Origin: Drosophila persimilis
Lineage: Eukaryota > Arthropoda > Insecta > Diptera > Drosophilidae
Assembly: GCF_003286085.1 (NCBI RefSeq)
Contig: NW_020825327.1
Span: 496,001 to 560,000 of the forward strand
Direction: 5' to 3'
DNA: 64,000 nucleotides
Shown: piece after piece, positions 20,387 through 31,960 of the stretch
How positions within the stretch are numbered: the first letter of the stretch is position 1
Layout of the letters: the number at the start of each line of letters is the position of its first letter
Program-made: the position numbers and the translations under genes
Notes under the pieces: model-generated
Database searches by the model: none
Told to the model about the DNA's origin: nothing
Seen by the model: the letters and a program-made list of their open reading frames with translations, nothing else

Positions 20387-21512
20387 TTGTTCGTCCATTT
20401 CAGGTTTGCACTCACTTTACTTGTGGCGCTAGCAGCGGTAAATGCTCGCATCACCGACTTCTCCCATGCCAACTACATTCCGGTCTTAGACGGGGAAGTA
20501 CTGGTGTTCGATCAACGTAGCTACTTGAAGCACTCAAGTAACATTTCCGAGTTTGTTAGCATGGTAGACGAGACGGAAAAACTGTCCGATTCCTTTCCAC
20601 AGTCGCATATGCGCAAACTACTAGACGTAGATACAGATCACCTTAGAACATTGTTGTCCGTTCTTCAGGTGCATCACAGATTTGCACGAAGCCTCGATTT
20701 CTTAGGCACTGCCTTGAAGGTTGTTGTCGGCACCCCTGATGCTTCAGATTTCTTAAGGGTCCGCGTTACAGAGGCGCAATTGGTGGAGGCTAACTCCAAA
20801 CAGATACTAATAAACTCCGAAACTCAAAAGCAAATAAACAGACTGACGGACACTATCAATAAAATTATCAGCTCCCGCAAAGGCGATTTGGTTGACACTC
20901 CTCATTTATTCGAGACACTGCTGGCAAGAAATAGAATACTGAACACAGAAATTCAAAATTTAATACTAACTATAACGCTGGCAAAAGCAAACATAGTAAA
21001 TCCTACAATTCTCGACCACACCGATCTGAAATCACTTATTGAGCAAGACACCCCAATAGTAAGCTTAATAGAAGCTTCTAAGATCAAGGTCCTTCAGTCC
21101 GAGAACATTATCCACATATTAATAGCCTACCCTAAAGTTGAGTTTAGGTGCCAAAAGGTCTCCGTCTACCCCGTTTCACACCAACAAACATCGCCAACTG
21201 CCATACCCAACCCAGCCACCTGAAAGCGATAACACCTGTAGATGACGGCGTCGTGATTATCAACGAAGCGACAGCGCGCGTCCGAACAGATGATGGAGCA
21301 GAAGTGACCATCTCAGGAACCTTCTTGATAACTTTCGAACGGTCTGCAGCTGTTAATGGCACAGAATTTGTAAACTTGCGCAAATCACCAAGCAAGCAGC
21401 CTGGCACCGTGAGGTCACCGCTCCTAAACATCATCGGACATGACCCGACATTAAGCATATCACTCCTGCATCGTATGAACATCAACAACTTGCAATCAAT
21501 TCGAGATTTCAG
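20387..21512 (+). pseudogene. env: gypsy env, frameshifted and truncated
   Basis: An acceptor-like tract (ttgttcgtccatttcag) ends at 20403, so env is read from a spliced RNA as is known for gypsy. The frame opens with a hydrophobic signal-like stretch (FALTLLVALAAVNA). A basic cleavage-like RFAR is followed by a hydrophobic segment near residue 110, then a long helical region rich in Asn/Ile/Leu. The first frame stops at 21223. Sequence of env character (…ISGTFLITFERSAAVNGTEF…) continues in another frame (21148 onward), so a one-base-type shift lies between about 21150 and 21220. The gene is then cut at 21512. The membrane anchor is absent, so no working envelope is made. Confidence 0.8.
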
Positions 21513-22739
21513 CCGGCCCTGCCTCGTTTTGCTGTGGCGCTCATTGTGGTTGCACGGATAAGAAATGTAGACAATTCAGTTGATTGTTTCTTAATGGAGT
21601 CTTGATATAAAGAGTTTTGACCTGATCTCCGACTATGGCAATGGATTCTCCGCTTTTTTACTCCATTTATATATACATACCGATTTAGTAGTATGGGTAA
21701 TTATGTAACGAATTACATTTAATACAACGTATTGGTACAATAAATTATGATAAAATGCGCTGAACCGGACCGACTGTAAAAAATTGTTAAAAAATATTTT
21801 TCTCTATACTACATATGCAGACACCAGAAGACCTGATCAAACTTTTCTCTGTACCAGATGAAAAAAACCAACATATTGGCAGTATTGGCTGTAAATGCTC
21901 CAAATTACAAGGACAATTGTCTTCCGACACTTAAAAAATTTGTTGATAGGTATTATGCGAATGATAATAGCGTCTGCTCATTATGCCAGAAAAACTCAGA
22001 AGCCTCTTGGCCACTTTTTTTTTGCTTGTTTTGGGTTCAGATCCTCCCATATATATGGGAATACCTTTGTTGGTTTTTCGGCAAATTCTTGGCGGAATTT
22101 CCAAAAATCCGTAATCACAGGAAAAGTCGTATGTTTTATTGACGTGTAGGGTGAGTCTACATATAATCGCACAACTCGAAGCCGTTGGATAAAACTTTCT
22201 TTTCTAAGTGTTTTCCTTGACTGTTTTCACAATGTAGCATTTCTCATACCATGCGTCCGTTTTTTCAACGTTACACTGTTTATTTCTAACACTGTCGCAA
22301 CTTTGTCTCACTGAAGAAGACTGAACACCACTATCCTTGATCTGCTTCCCACTCATTTGTTAAGCACTTAACAAAGCATTGAGTTCGTGCCTAAGCTGCA
22401 AAACCTGCAAATGTGCCTCAGTTAAGGCCAGTTATTTACAAAAAGGGATATAAGTCAAAAAACATCGACTACTTAATATTAAAAATCAAGGTATCCGAAA
22501 ATATAAGGAAGGGTTATCGCTATGGTCATGATTATTTTTTGTAAAAATAGCTTCTAGTCTAGTAAAAAACATAAAAAATTTAAGTTGGTCAGACTCACTT
22601 CACTAATTAAGAAACTAAGCATGCATTCAAAATACAAATACAAATACCACTACAATTTCTAATTACTAGAAAGGTGTGTAAGGTTAAGGTGTGTGAGTAA
22701 CTTAATAAGAGGAAGAGAATTAGTGGGGGAAATAATATG

Positions 22740-23225
22740 GTAGAGGGAATTATAATCCAAGCATAAGACCCTAAACGGTTCATGCAAGGAATAATTCGAT
22801 CTACAAAGTGGAAGGAACAACGCTATAACATTTCTAGTGAGTCTAATAGGAATCGTGAAGTTTATGCGGCCTGTCTATGTCACCCCTGATCAAGTAGTGC
22901 ACAAGAATCACACCAAGAATTTTCGTACGGCTAACTAAGGATGGGAGGTTTACTTATAGCAGTCTACTAGAGTAAGATGGAAGTCTCACACCCGTATCCC
23001 AGTTAAGGCCCCGCAGAGCAAAGAGTAAAGAGTTTTTCTGTACTGATTCTATACGGTCCTGGTGTACTTAGTACGAACTAGCGAGGTATAGAGATACGCC
23101 CATGGCCATATTTACCATTGTCGACATGTGTTTAGAAAACTTTAGCTTGGCGTCTAATATAACACCAATATCATCCACCAGGGTAATTATCTCAAGAGAA
23201 CCACCACATAGGGCCAATTCCGGAA
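22740..23225 (-). pseudogene. Jockey-type LINE RT 3' fragment, copy II
   Basis: Same fragment as 13500-14040, but with a deletion of about 57 bp (gagtctttg…accgaag is missing at 23093). Copy V shares this deletion; copies I and VI do not. Confidence 0.55.
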
Positions 23226-23790
23226 TAACGTAGGTTGCGGCATTTAGTTGTAAGCCCGGCTTAGTCAGAGAGCGGGTGGAAAAACTGCAGATCTTCTTTG
23301 ACTAAGCGGACACGGCATTGAGAATGGAGACCTCAGGTCTCGGAACGTGATACACTGCTGGTAGTCCCCAGTGTCACATGGAGAATGGCGGCTACCGCCG
23401 GAAGTCTGCACTTGAACGGCCAGTTGCGGCGTGTGAGAGACAGTCGGGGGCTCGAGCTGATCGTTCAGTTCGGCAAGGCATTACGCGTAGACCGTGTAGC
23501 AGTCATCGTACATCCCTTGGACATCAGCTACCACCCTTTGGATCCGCTTCCGACATCGCCACCGAACAGGCCTCGAACTCAGCGTCCACCTTTGCCCACA
23601 GGCTTCGGAGTTGATCTTGATGGACTTGGGAGAGCGAGCAGGTTGGAGTGCTAGCATCTGGAGCGTCGAGCTTCTGATCGAAGCGGGTCAGTCTGCTTGC
23701 AGCGAAGGCAAACTTGGACCGTGTGAAAATGGCTGCCGATTGGTCCATAGTGCTCGGAACCGTAAGAGGGACTGCCGAGGGGAGCAACAA
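23226..23790 (-). pseudogene. BEL/Pao-like gag N-terminal fragment, copy II
   Basis: The 88-residue frame 23790-23524 is the same as in copies I, V and VI. The minus-strand sequence to its 5' side (24146-23847) is open and leader-like. At its 3' side the shifted gag continues and then abuts the LINE fragment of segment C. Confidence 0.4.
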
Positions 23791-25017
23791 GACATCGAAA
23801 GCATATTCTCAACCCATAAAATACAAACTGTATAAACGTAACAATATTATGGAAATTGTAAAATGTGGCCGGAATGTGCAGATATAAATACTACGATCAA
23901 TAAATGTTTAACCAAGAGCGAAAATTGTGGACGAACAATAATATTGAGGCACGAGGTACCAATGTATAGAGTCGGTTGCAACCGGCAGTTTAAAAAAAAA
24001 TATACCCTCGAAATGCAAGGTAGCGCGTTGCTTGGCGTTCCATTAAGTTTAAGCGCGGCATCGAAAACTATTCCAACAAATACAACGCAAGCAACCGGTG
24101 GAGAAGCGAAAAAACGAAAGGAATGCACTGCTTCTTCTGCTTGCATGTATGTATGTATGGCTGTAAGTGGTATTTACCGCGGCTTCGGTTAATGAACCAC
24201 CCTTTCGACGAGATTCAAACAACGGATAAAACGGTATATAACTATGAAGGCATGAGTGAATATATACTATATGTATGCATATGTTCAAGTATATGCTAAT
24301 TCAAAATGTATAAGTAGCCATAGACATATGTACATAAATATGTGCGGGGGATTCAAGTTCAAGATTATTAAGAAATAGCTACTGGATCACTTGGGTGTAA
24401 CGTGTTGGTAGCGCGCCGGTTAAAACGGTGGTGGGAGCGTAACTAACTTATCTTAAGCGTTACGCTGCGGTGAACGCCGTGTGGATTGTGGATCTTCCGA
24501 GCGCACCGCCAAACGCGCGACATCGAGTGCGCGGCAATTATCTACTGATGCCCTGAACAAAAAATATTCCGAAAATATCGACGTTCTGCCATGATTAGCT
24601 CAGTCACTGGATCTTAAACTCATCGAAATCTTATAGCCGAAGGTCAAAGGAATTCTACCAACTGCAAATCCGTCAACCTGAACTCAATTTTGGCAAGTGG
24701 TTTAAGAATTATTAAAATTATTGGCTCAAATCCTATTGAAACGTTGGCAGGACCTTACTGACCCATGCCAGGCCGGGGTAAAGCAGCTCATACAGAACAT
24801 ATAACATAGGTTTTAATATGAGTTTCTTTTTTTGATTTTGTTCGAAAGCAACACTATTTCAATGAACAGCAGATATCTTGGGTAATTGTGTAAAGCCATG
24901 AAAAATAGAAGATGAATGTAAATGTAACAAAATTTCATCAGGTTTCTAATTTCTTCTTAAATTTTAACATTGTAAAAAGGTATAACTTGTTCAATTTTGA
25001 ATATCTGAAATTTCTCA

Positions 25018-25030
25018 AAAGGAGTATGTA
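25018..25030. repeat. Target site duplication of the LOA element (left)
   Basis: aaaggagtatgta occurs here and at 30000-30012. Copy V (59877-59890) has it once, uninterrupted. A 13-bp duplication is typical of target-primed reverse transcription. Confidence 0.85.
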
Positions 25031-25148
25031 GGTTAGGTTAGGTTGAGGCGGCTGCCGGGCTCGCTCGGAGCCCGTCACACTTAGGCCGGTTTCGGCCCGT
25101 TGTGATACCGCATAGGATCATTTCCTTCCTGCGTTGTGAGACTTCCTG
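25031..25148 (-). other. 3' untranslated tail of the LOA element
   Basis: 118 bp after the ORF2 stop. It has a GC-rich hairpin-prone stretch (ccgggctcgctcggagcccg at about 25056) and a terminal CCTAA-type repeat on the element's strand. Such tails are recognised by the element's own RT in related elements; here that is inferred. Confidence 0.5.
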
Positions 25149-28100
25149 TCAGCAATTATCCCATCCAGATGCTCTCACAAAGTTCGCTATCCTCCTGGGA
25201 CATAGTTTGGACATCTCTGAGATGTCGTGTAGAAAGGCTGAGCCCAGGTGCTGTAGCCTTCTTCTGCTGAGAGCCGGGCAGGAGCAGAACAGATGTTCCA
25301 CTGTCTCCTCCTCTTCCTCGTCTCTACAGCTGCGACAAAAATCGTTATGTGGGGCCCCCAGCCTGTTAGCGTGGGTGCCTATTAGCCAGTGTCCCGTGAG
25401 GGAACGTGTGACTACGCTGCACCTTTTCCTGCATAGCTTGAGGAGCTCGGAGGTGCCCTTCATGTCCATGGTCGGCCATGTTTGCCGAGTTGTGCGACAT
25501 CGTGGCACTGTTTGCCACATATCCTTTTTTAGTCGCTTGTATTGCTCGAAAGGAGTGTCTGTATACTCTCTTGGAACTTGGTAGTCTGTTTTTGAGGGGA
25601 CGGTACTGCTATTTAATATGGCTGAGTGACCTATGCACTGTGTCACCCATTGATCTGAGTCTCTTAGACGTATTGCTGCTGCTTCTGCCCGTTCCTTTCC
25701 TGCGAGTTCAAGGCTCTGTAGGCATAGGATGGCATTTAGCGTATCATTTGGGGTGGTGCGAAGAGCTCCGCTGATACATAGGGCGGCAGTCCGCTGGACT
25801 TTGCCCAGTTGCTTGGTGATCGCCCTTTTTGATAGGGCCGGCCACCACACCGTAACTCCGTAAAGTAGTATTGGTCTAACTATAGCTTGATATATCCATT
25901 GGACTATGCTTGGGATCATACCCCATCTTAGCCCAATAGCTTTTTTGCATGTATAGAGTGCAGTCATTGCCTTCTTCACTCTGTCTTTGACATTCAGGTT
26001 CCAGCTAAGCTTCTTGTCAATTACCAACCCTAAGTAACTGGCACTGTCGCTAAAGGAGAGCCTGCATCCTTGTAGTATTGGAGGGTTGAGGGGCGGGACC
26101 TTGTATTTATTTGTGAATAATACGAGTTCCGTTTTTGAGGGATTTACTCCCAGACCGCGCGATTCCGTCCAATCCGACAGTTGCGCTAGCTTTGTGGACA
26201 TTAAGTCGCACAGTGTTTGGGGGTATTTCCCCGAGAAGATAATCGCAACGTCGTCCGCATAGGCCACGACTTTGCAGCCCCCCCCCTCCAGGTCTTATAG
26301 AATCTTGTTGACTGCTATGTTCCACAGAAGAGGAGACAGGACACCACCTTGCGGGGTGCCTCTGTTGACATACCTTGACTGGGCGGACGATCCCATCGAT
26401 GATGTCACCGTCCTGCATGTGAGCAATTGATCAATGAGCATCACCAAGTGACGGTCCACCCCCAGGTCAGTCAGGGCTTCTGTAATGGCACCCGGTACAA
26501 CGTTGTTGAAAGCTCCCTCAATATCGAGAAAGGCTATGAGTGAGTACTCTTTGTGATGCAGAGATTTCTCTACCGCAGAGATCACTTCATGAAGAGCCGT
26601 TTCCGTGGATTTTCCTTTCCGGTAGGCATGCTGTGCGCCTGACAGCAACTGAGGGTGTATAGTTGTCCTCAGTTGCAGCCCGACGAGTCTCTCAAAGGTT
26701 TTGAGGAGGAATCACGATAGGCTGATTGGTCTAAAGTCTTTTGCAGCTGAGTGCTAGGCTTTCCCAGCTTTGGGAATGAAGACTATCTTTGCCTTAAGCC
26801 ATGTTCGCGGGATTGTACCCACAGCCAGTATCTTCCTGAAGATACCTTGTAGCCAGTTTATGGCCGTATCCCCGGTTTTCTGAAGTTGGGCCGGGATTAC
26901 CTGGTCTGGGCCTGGCGATTTGAACGGGTTGAAGCTGTTTATTGCCCAGCTTATGTTACGTTTTGTGAGGATGTGATCCATCGAGGTTACCGGTCCCTCT
27001 CCTGGAAGATGTGCCGTCTCGATGGTTGTGCACCCTGGAAAATGTGTGTCTAGTAGAATGTGCAGGGACTCCTCACTGGAGTTAGTCCACGTGCCGTCAT
27101 TCCTTTTAAGATACCCTACCGAGGGGTTAGTTTTTGAGAGAATCTTGCGAAGCCTTGCGGCCTCTGATGTTTCCTCAATTTCCGAGCAAAATTTTTGCCA
27201 AGAGGCCCTTTTTGCTTTCCTTGTTTCCTTTTTATATAGTGACAGACTGATTTTATAGTCTGCCCAGTGGCTCTCCTCGTTCGCGCTTTTGGCCCTGTTG
27301 AAAAGGGTCCTGCAGCTTTTACGTAGGATGTCTATTTGTTTTGACCACCAGGGGGGTTTCTTTTTCCCCCTAGGTTTGCTAGAGGGGCATGCTGCCGCGA
27401 AGGCTTTGTTGCATGTCTCTGTGAACCTGTTCACTAGGCGATCTAGGTCGTCTTTTGTGTCAGGGCATGATGGTGCTTTGGAGGGGAGTAAGTCCTCCAG
27501 GGCTGAGCTATATTTTACCCAGTTGGCTTTCCTGGGATTAATATAGTCCTTAGGTTTCGGACACTCGAGGGATAGTGTGGTCTCGATGTATCTGTGGTCA
27601 GAGAAAGAGTGGTCATCAAGGACTTGCCAACTCTTGACTATGTCTAACAGGTTGGAAGACACTAGGGTGATGTCAATAGCCTCCTGTCGATTTTTAATTA
27701 TAAAAGTGGGGTCGTTGCCCCGATTACAAATAAATAGATTTGAGTTAAGGATGAAGCTGAAAAGTGACTCACCCCTTACATTTGTGTTCGAGCTCCCCCA
27801 TTGAGTGTGGTGAGCGTTGGCATCGCAACCTATTAATAGGTCTATGTCCGACCTCTCGCTGTCGCTGGCTAGTTTGCGAACAAGGTCGTTGGGAGGATCG
27901 TTTCCCTCATGGGCCATGTAGGACGACATCAGCCTTAGATGTGTCCCTTTCAGCTCTAGGCTTGCCGCCATGTTGTCGCTATCGCTATAATTATGGAGCA
28001 GAAAGATATTAAGGTGCTTTCTGGCGAGAATGCAGGTGCGGGTTTTACCTTCATGTTGAGCTACAATTATCTTGTACTCCTTCGACCCTAGTCCACAAAC

Positions 28101-28262
28101 CTTGTCTCCCACTATCCAAGGTTCCTGGATCAGGGCTACGTCTGCTCCGCTCTCTTCGAGGCGGAGTATAAGAGCAGCGGATGCTGCTTTACAGTGGTGG
28201 AGATTGATCTGAAGGAGCCTCAGGGACATCCTTAGTGTTCTCCACCACTGTAATGTCGGCAT
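25149..28262 (-). pseudogene. LOA ORF2: AP endonuclease and reverse transcriptase, three nonsense codons
   Basis: One continuous frame from the ATG at 28262, about 1037 codons, overlapping the end of ORF1. Endonuclease residues are visible: QEPW, GCDANAHHTQWGS, DITLVS and SDHRYIE (about residues 45-235). RT: FLDIEGAFNNV, GTPQGGVLSPLLWN and YADDVAIIF (about 560-670). A C-terminal Cys/His cluster follows (CRSCRDEEEEETVEHLFCSC). In-frame stops: TAG at 26756-26754, TGA at 26714-26712 and TAA at 26297-26295, just before YADD. I see no RNase H motif between RT and the tail, although many LOA-clade elements have one. The enzyme is truncated before the RT core in this copy. Confidence 0.85.
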
Positions 28263-29513
28263 CCGGATCGTCCTCGACTTCCTCGTGGCAACACATCGCC
28301 TCGAAGTCGCATCTCAGCGTGCCATCGGTGGAGTAGCCCTCTGGGTCTATCTCTGTGTGATCGTCGGGTGCTTCGATCTCCGAGGCAGCGTCCTGCTCGA
28401 CTGGCTTGTCGACAGGACGTGCCTCGGCCGCCGCATCCGACTTGTAGACCTTTACGGTCACAGAGCTGAACCCAAAATTGAGCTCGCCTTTGGCAGCCTC
28501 AATCGGGGCCAGCGACTCTTTGTTGAGGACGACCACCGCCTGGTTTGTGGGGCCCTGTGTCGTCTCAACTTTGACCACCTTCCAATCCGCTGTTGGGAGG
28601 TGGGGGTTGCATCTTTGCAGCATTTTTAGGATGCGCTCCGGCTCCTTCATGGAGGCGGGCACCCAGACTCTCGCCCTTGGTCTACTGGGCACTTCGCTCC
28701 AGTCTACAGCGACGAGCTTCGCCCCTGGGTAGACTTCCCCGACTTGCGCTACCGCTGCATTGTCCAGCTGTACGGAGCGCTCATCTTCACAGGCTACGAT
28801 TTTTATGCAGCCCTGGTACCAGCCCGTGTCTCTGCAGACGGGGGGGGGGGTCCAGGCTGCTTTTCCAGCAGCTCGAAGCAGCGGTCGGCCAGTGCCGCTT
28901 CCACCCACTTCCACTGGTTCCTAGGGATCCGGGAGTCCACGCTGCCTTTGTCCAGGACGCCAATCAGCATCCTTTCTCTGGCAATCTGCGCGAACGATGC
29001 GTTAGGCAGCACTCTGGAGCGCTTCGGTGTCGGCCCCGGAGTCTCCTGCGAGCGCTGCCTTTTTTGCTGAGGGGCTTCCTTCTTCGGTGCTTCCTTGCCA
29101 AAGTTCGGCAGCACCTTCGAGGCCCACTCAACCTTCTTAAGCCATTTGTCCGTCGGGCTGGACATCTGGCTTGCGTTCTGCCGACGGAGTATATTGCCAG
29201 CACTCCTTCTATCGGCATATGTAAAGGATATGGCTTTGACACTAGTAGATGGTGACTCATCCCCCTCCACTTTACCAGCAGGCAGAGCAGCCGCAGGATT
29301 GCATAGCCACCCCACCACCCACCCCGACACCGGGATGGGACCCCTTTGGGCTCTCCCTAGCATCTTTCGCCGCGCAGGTTTTCCCTGCTGATTTGCGGGT
29401 CGGGCCAGGCCTTTGGGCCGCTGCCTTCCCCTGTTTGGGATTGCTCCCTGTTGGCATTTGGGGAGTGCCAGACTCATTTTGTTTGTTTTTAAATTCTTCC
29501 ATTCTTTTCCCAC
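28189..29513 (-). pseudogene. LOA ORF1 nucleic-acid-binding protein, frameshifted
   Basis: The first part (29513-28803) is basic (KKEAPQQKRQRSQE…PTPKRSRVLPNASFAQIARERMLIGVLD). The second part (frame of 28914-28189) continues with WYQGCIKIVACEDERS… and ARVWVPASMKEPERILKMLQRCNP, the pattern of DUF4780 found in LOA-clade ORF1s. The two frames meet at a run of eleven Gs at 28840-28850, so one base gained or lost there breaks the gene. The start is uncertain: an upstream frame (29682-29272) is also open. Role by family: RNA binding in the retrotransposition particle. Confidence 0.7.
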
Positions 29514-29999
29514 GAGCTGCAGAGAAGGGGTACCGTCCGTCCGGGCAGAGATCCACGTTGCCCGGATAAGGCATACTTAGAACAGGGGGCTGCCAAGTCC
29601 CTGAGCTCTCCGTTAACGACTGGGCTAGTTTTATATACCGGGCCCCCAGCCAGGCTGACTCTCGGCACGGGTCGAATAACACTCTTAGTCCGGCCCGGTG
29701 TGAGCTGAATGTGGGGGGTTGGGATGTGGGTAGGTAGTGTGTAGGGATAGGGGAGTGTGTGAGCTACTTATACGAGGCGGCACCACAAGCGCATCGTCAG
29801 TGTTGCTACTTCGCGAACACCCGCTGGCTGTCCGGGGCTGCTTATTTTCGGTACTCTCCCTAGGGATGTCCGATTATTCGCAGCTGACCTACCTATATGA
29901 CCTGTATATAGGTAGGTCGTTCGCTATCCGCAACCTGCGACCCGTCCGGTGGCCTCAGCTAGGCCCCCTTTGAGCCACCTCACGAGCTCATCAGACCAG
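29514..29999 (-). other. 5' region of the LOA element
   Basis: About 490 bp before ORF1, ending at the target duplication. It contains an inverted motif ctacctatatgacctgtata…taggtagg near 29890-29915. Internal promoters are usual here in this class; none was identified with certainty. Confidence 0.4.
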
Positions 30000-31179
30000 A
30001 AAGGAGTATGTATTTTGAGTCGAAATTGTTTTTCTTCTAATTTTTTTTCTGTCATATTGAGTCAGTAAATTTTTATATCTAGTACTCGAAGAGTATAGGG
30101 GTATATTAGATAAGTGGTGAAAGTGGATGTGTGAAACGTCCAGAAGAAACCGTTTCCGACCCCATAATGTATATATATTCTTGATCAGCATCAAAAGCCA
30201 AGTCGATAGAGCCATATCTGTCTGTCCGTCCCTATGAGCGCCTAGTGCTCAGAGGCTATAAGAGCTAGAGCAACGACAGTTTGTATCCAGACGTCTGTGA
30301 CATGTCACTGTTACAGGCCCCCACAAAGGTCGAAAATCTGTGGCATCCACAATTTCAAAGATACGAGAAAACGCTGAATCGTAGAGAATGATTATATCTT
30401 CTAGACTGCAAAATCTGAACTAGATCGTATAATTATTACAGCCAAAATGATGAAAAAAATTGCATTCTCTTCGCTCTGTCTCTCTCTAACACACAGGTTT
30501 CATGGTCGGCTTTGCCTATTGCTAAAAGTAAGTTCCTAGATCTCAGAGACTATAAAAGCTAGAGCAACCAAATTTTTGATCCACACTCCTGTGATATCGG
30601 ACCTTGACGAGCTAGTTTCAAAATTTCGCCACACCCCCTTCCGCCCCCGCAAAGGACGAAAATCTGGGGCATCCACAAATCTCAGAGACTATTAAGGCTA
30701 GAGCAACCAAATTTGGTATCCACACTCCTGTTAGATGTCAGAGCTATACTGACTTAGTATCGGGTATAAATGTAGAGTTGCGGTCGCCACAGCACCTCAC
30801 AACGATCCTTTCCGTTTTTTTTTTATTTTCCGAATCGAGGAATGTAGACAGAGAGTTACTTTTACAATTATGGGATCACAATATTTCAAACAAAATTTAA
30901 GCTCCATGGCGAACCGAGTTTGAGCTAAGAAAACTATTCCTAGTCAATACGGCATGAGAACCCAATTCTTGGCCTGCTTGATCTGCCCATTCCTTACAAT
31001 ATACCAAAATATACCCATCATGTGTTTTAGAGCCCCCTTTGGAATTCTGAAGCCGAAATTACCAACCCTTCTCTGGACAGACATTTTTTGTTGTGGGGAT
31101 GTGCATTTTACCGAATATTCGGTATTTTAATATTTTATTATTCTTATTAAAATGTTTATATACTAACTGTTATTCGCAG

Positions 31180-31670
31180 AACATCAATTTGCAAAGTACC
31201 TAGCTAGCACAATAGCAGCATCGAGTATAGCCGCTTCAATGATTGGGCTCAAATGGCATCTACGCACAGGCCATAATCTTCCCTTTTTATTAGGTCTACT
31301 TACGGACTTAACCAGCATCGAACAAGTTTGTATAAGAAAGAGTGAAGTCAAAGGCATTGACTAAATTTTATTTTTATATAAATAGGTTCAACTGCAAGAG
31401 TGTATGTTGCATATGGAGACCATTTTTGACATTGAACCTCCTAACTCTGCAAAAATGTACTGCCAGAGACGTTATCAGACTCATCCAAACCAGCAATATT
31501 ATCAGCAGCGCCCGCAACGCATGAGGCAACTGCCAATACCCACCTTAACATTTACTACTGCTGACGCCAACGCTGATCAAAATTGCTTTAAGGCTACCCT
31601 ACCCTATCGGACGCAAACATTTAAGATTCTAGGGCAGGCTAAAAATGAGTTACAAGACATACAATTTTGA
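31180..31670 (+). pseudogene. Amplified host-like gene fragment, two exons, copy II
   Basis: A 3' splice site (tactaactgttattcgcag, with a strong branch-like ACTAAC) precedes exon 1 (31180-31325, 146 nt, entering mid-codon). It encodes FAKYLASTIAASSIAASMIG… and GHNLPFLLGLLTDLTSIEQ, a hydrophobic membrane-like segment. A GTTTGT donor opens a 60-nt intron (31326-31385) ending ataaatag, the modal fly intron size. Exon 2 (31386-31670) continues in frame (VQLQECMLHMETIF…) to a TGA, giving 142 residues in this copy. The middle is Gln/Arg-rich (YCQRRYQTHPNQQ). Upstream exons are absent. Layout faintly recalls Plg-R(KT)/DUF2368 proteins (membrane pair, then an acidic helix), but that is a guess. A 36-nt in-frame stretch present in copy V is missing here. 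Confidence 0.6.
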
Positions 31671-31956
31671 GAAAAGTATTTTTTGAGCCAATATACTAAA
31701 TATTAGTATTTAAATATATATTAGTTTCCTCCAAGTCCTTGTAAATTAAATTACACATAAAAAAGAAGAATACATAATAATTGACATTATTAAATTTTTT
31801 TTTAAAGTCTATTTATACAAAACGGAATTTTCTTTATATGGCCTCTATACTTCGAATTTTGTTGTTTAACTAGCCGGCCCTGCCTGGTTTTGCTGTGGCG
31901 CTCATTGTGGTTGCACGGATAAGAAATGTAGACAACTCAGTTGATTGTTTCTTGAT

Positions 31957-31960
31957 GGAG
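31957..31960. repeat. Target site duplication of the Ulysses-like element (left), GGAG
   Basis: GGAG recurs at 42846-42849. The uninterrupted sequence gatggagtcttgatata at 49537-49552 has it once. Confidence 0.85.

Larger units (their letters stand above)
14941..21512 (+). mobile_element. gypsy (errantivirus) element lacking its 3' end
   Basis: A plus-strand gypsy-type insect endogenous retrovirus with 5' LTR, tRNA-Lys-type primer site, Su(Hw)-type insulator, gag, pol and part of env. It inserted after catgtatgta in segment D; the uninterrupted neighbour (24131-24160) confirms the target. At 21512 env passes directly into segment G of the tandem unit, sharing only 'ag' at the join. The rest of env, the 3' LTR and the E-F segments of copy I are missing together, so a deletion removed one side of the insertion. 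Gag and pol are open, but without a 3' LTR this copy cannot complete its cycle. Confidence 0.9.
21513..25030. repeat. 5.4-kb tandem unit, copy II left part (G, A, B, C, D, E)
   Basis: The most complete copy. G is 21513-21596 (ccggccctgcct…tggag). A is about 21597-22150, B 22150-22720, C 22736-23225, D 23226-24560 and E 24560-25030. It resumes at 30000 after the LOA insertion. A contains a short open frame (21858-22142, MKKTNILAVLAVNAPNYKDN…) present in every copy but matching no family I know. B and E show no gene. Confidence 0.8.
25031..29999 (-). mobile_element. LOA-like non-LTR retrotransposon, nearly full length, inactive
   Basis: Read on the minus strand from 29999 (5') to 25031 (3'). 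It holds a 5' region, ORF1 with a DUF4780-like domain, and an overlapping ORF2 with AP endonuclease and RT. The 3' end is not poly(A) but repeats of CCTAA (minus strand …aacctaacctaacc). The endonuclease opening LQINLHHCKAAS and the tail LTGHWLIGTHANRLGAPHNDFC are characteristic of the LOA/Bilbo/Trim group. One homopolymer frameshift in ORF1 and three nonsense codons in ORF2 silence it. A second copy of its 5' end lies at 46623-47583 because of a later segmental duplication. Confidence 0.85.
30000..31960. repeat. 5.4-kb tandem unit, copy II right part (F, G)
   Basis: It starts with the right target duplication of LOA (30000-30012). 30013-31160 is AT-rich, with 'tctgtctgtccgtccctatg', 'cttgatcagcatcaaaagcc' and repeated 'agactataaaagctagagcaacc'; this style of repeat is widespread in Drosophila and reminds me of INE-1/DINE Helitrons (moderate at best). 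31180-31670 holds the two captured exons. G (31871-31960) ends at GGAG, where the Ulysses-like element is inserted. Nothing else supportable. Confidence 0.7.

Noticed and set aside
21858-22149. Segment A ORFs (MKKTNILAVLAVNAPNYKDN…)
   Set aside because: Open in two frames over the same bases, frames differ between copies through T-run length, and no family is recognised; kept only as part of the repeat unit.
25031-25044. GGTTAGGTTAGG as a telomere or interstitial telomeric tract
   Set aside because: Too short and precisely at the LINE 3' end inside its target duplication; it belongs to the element.
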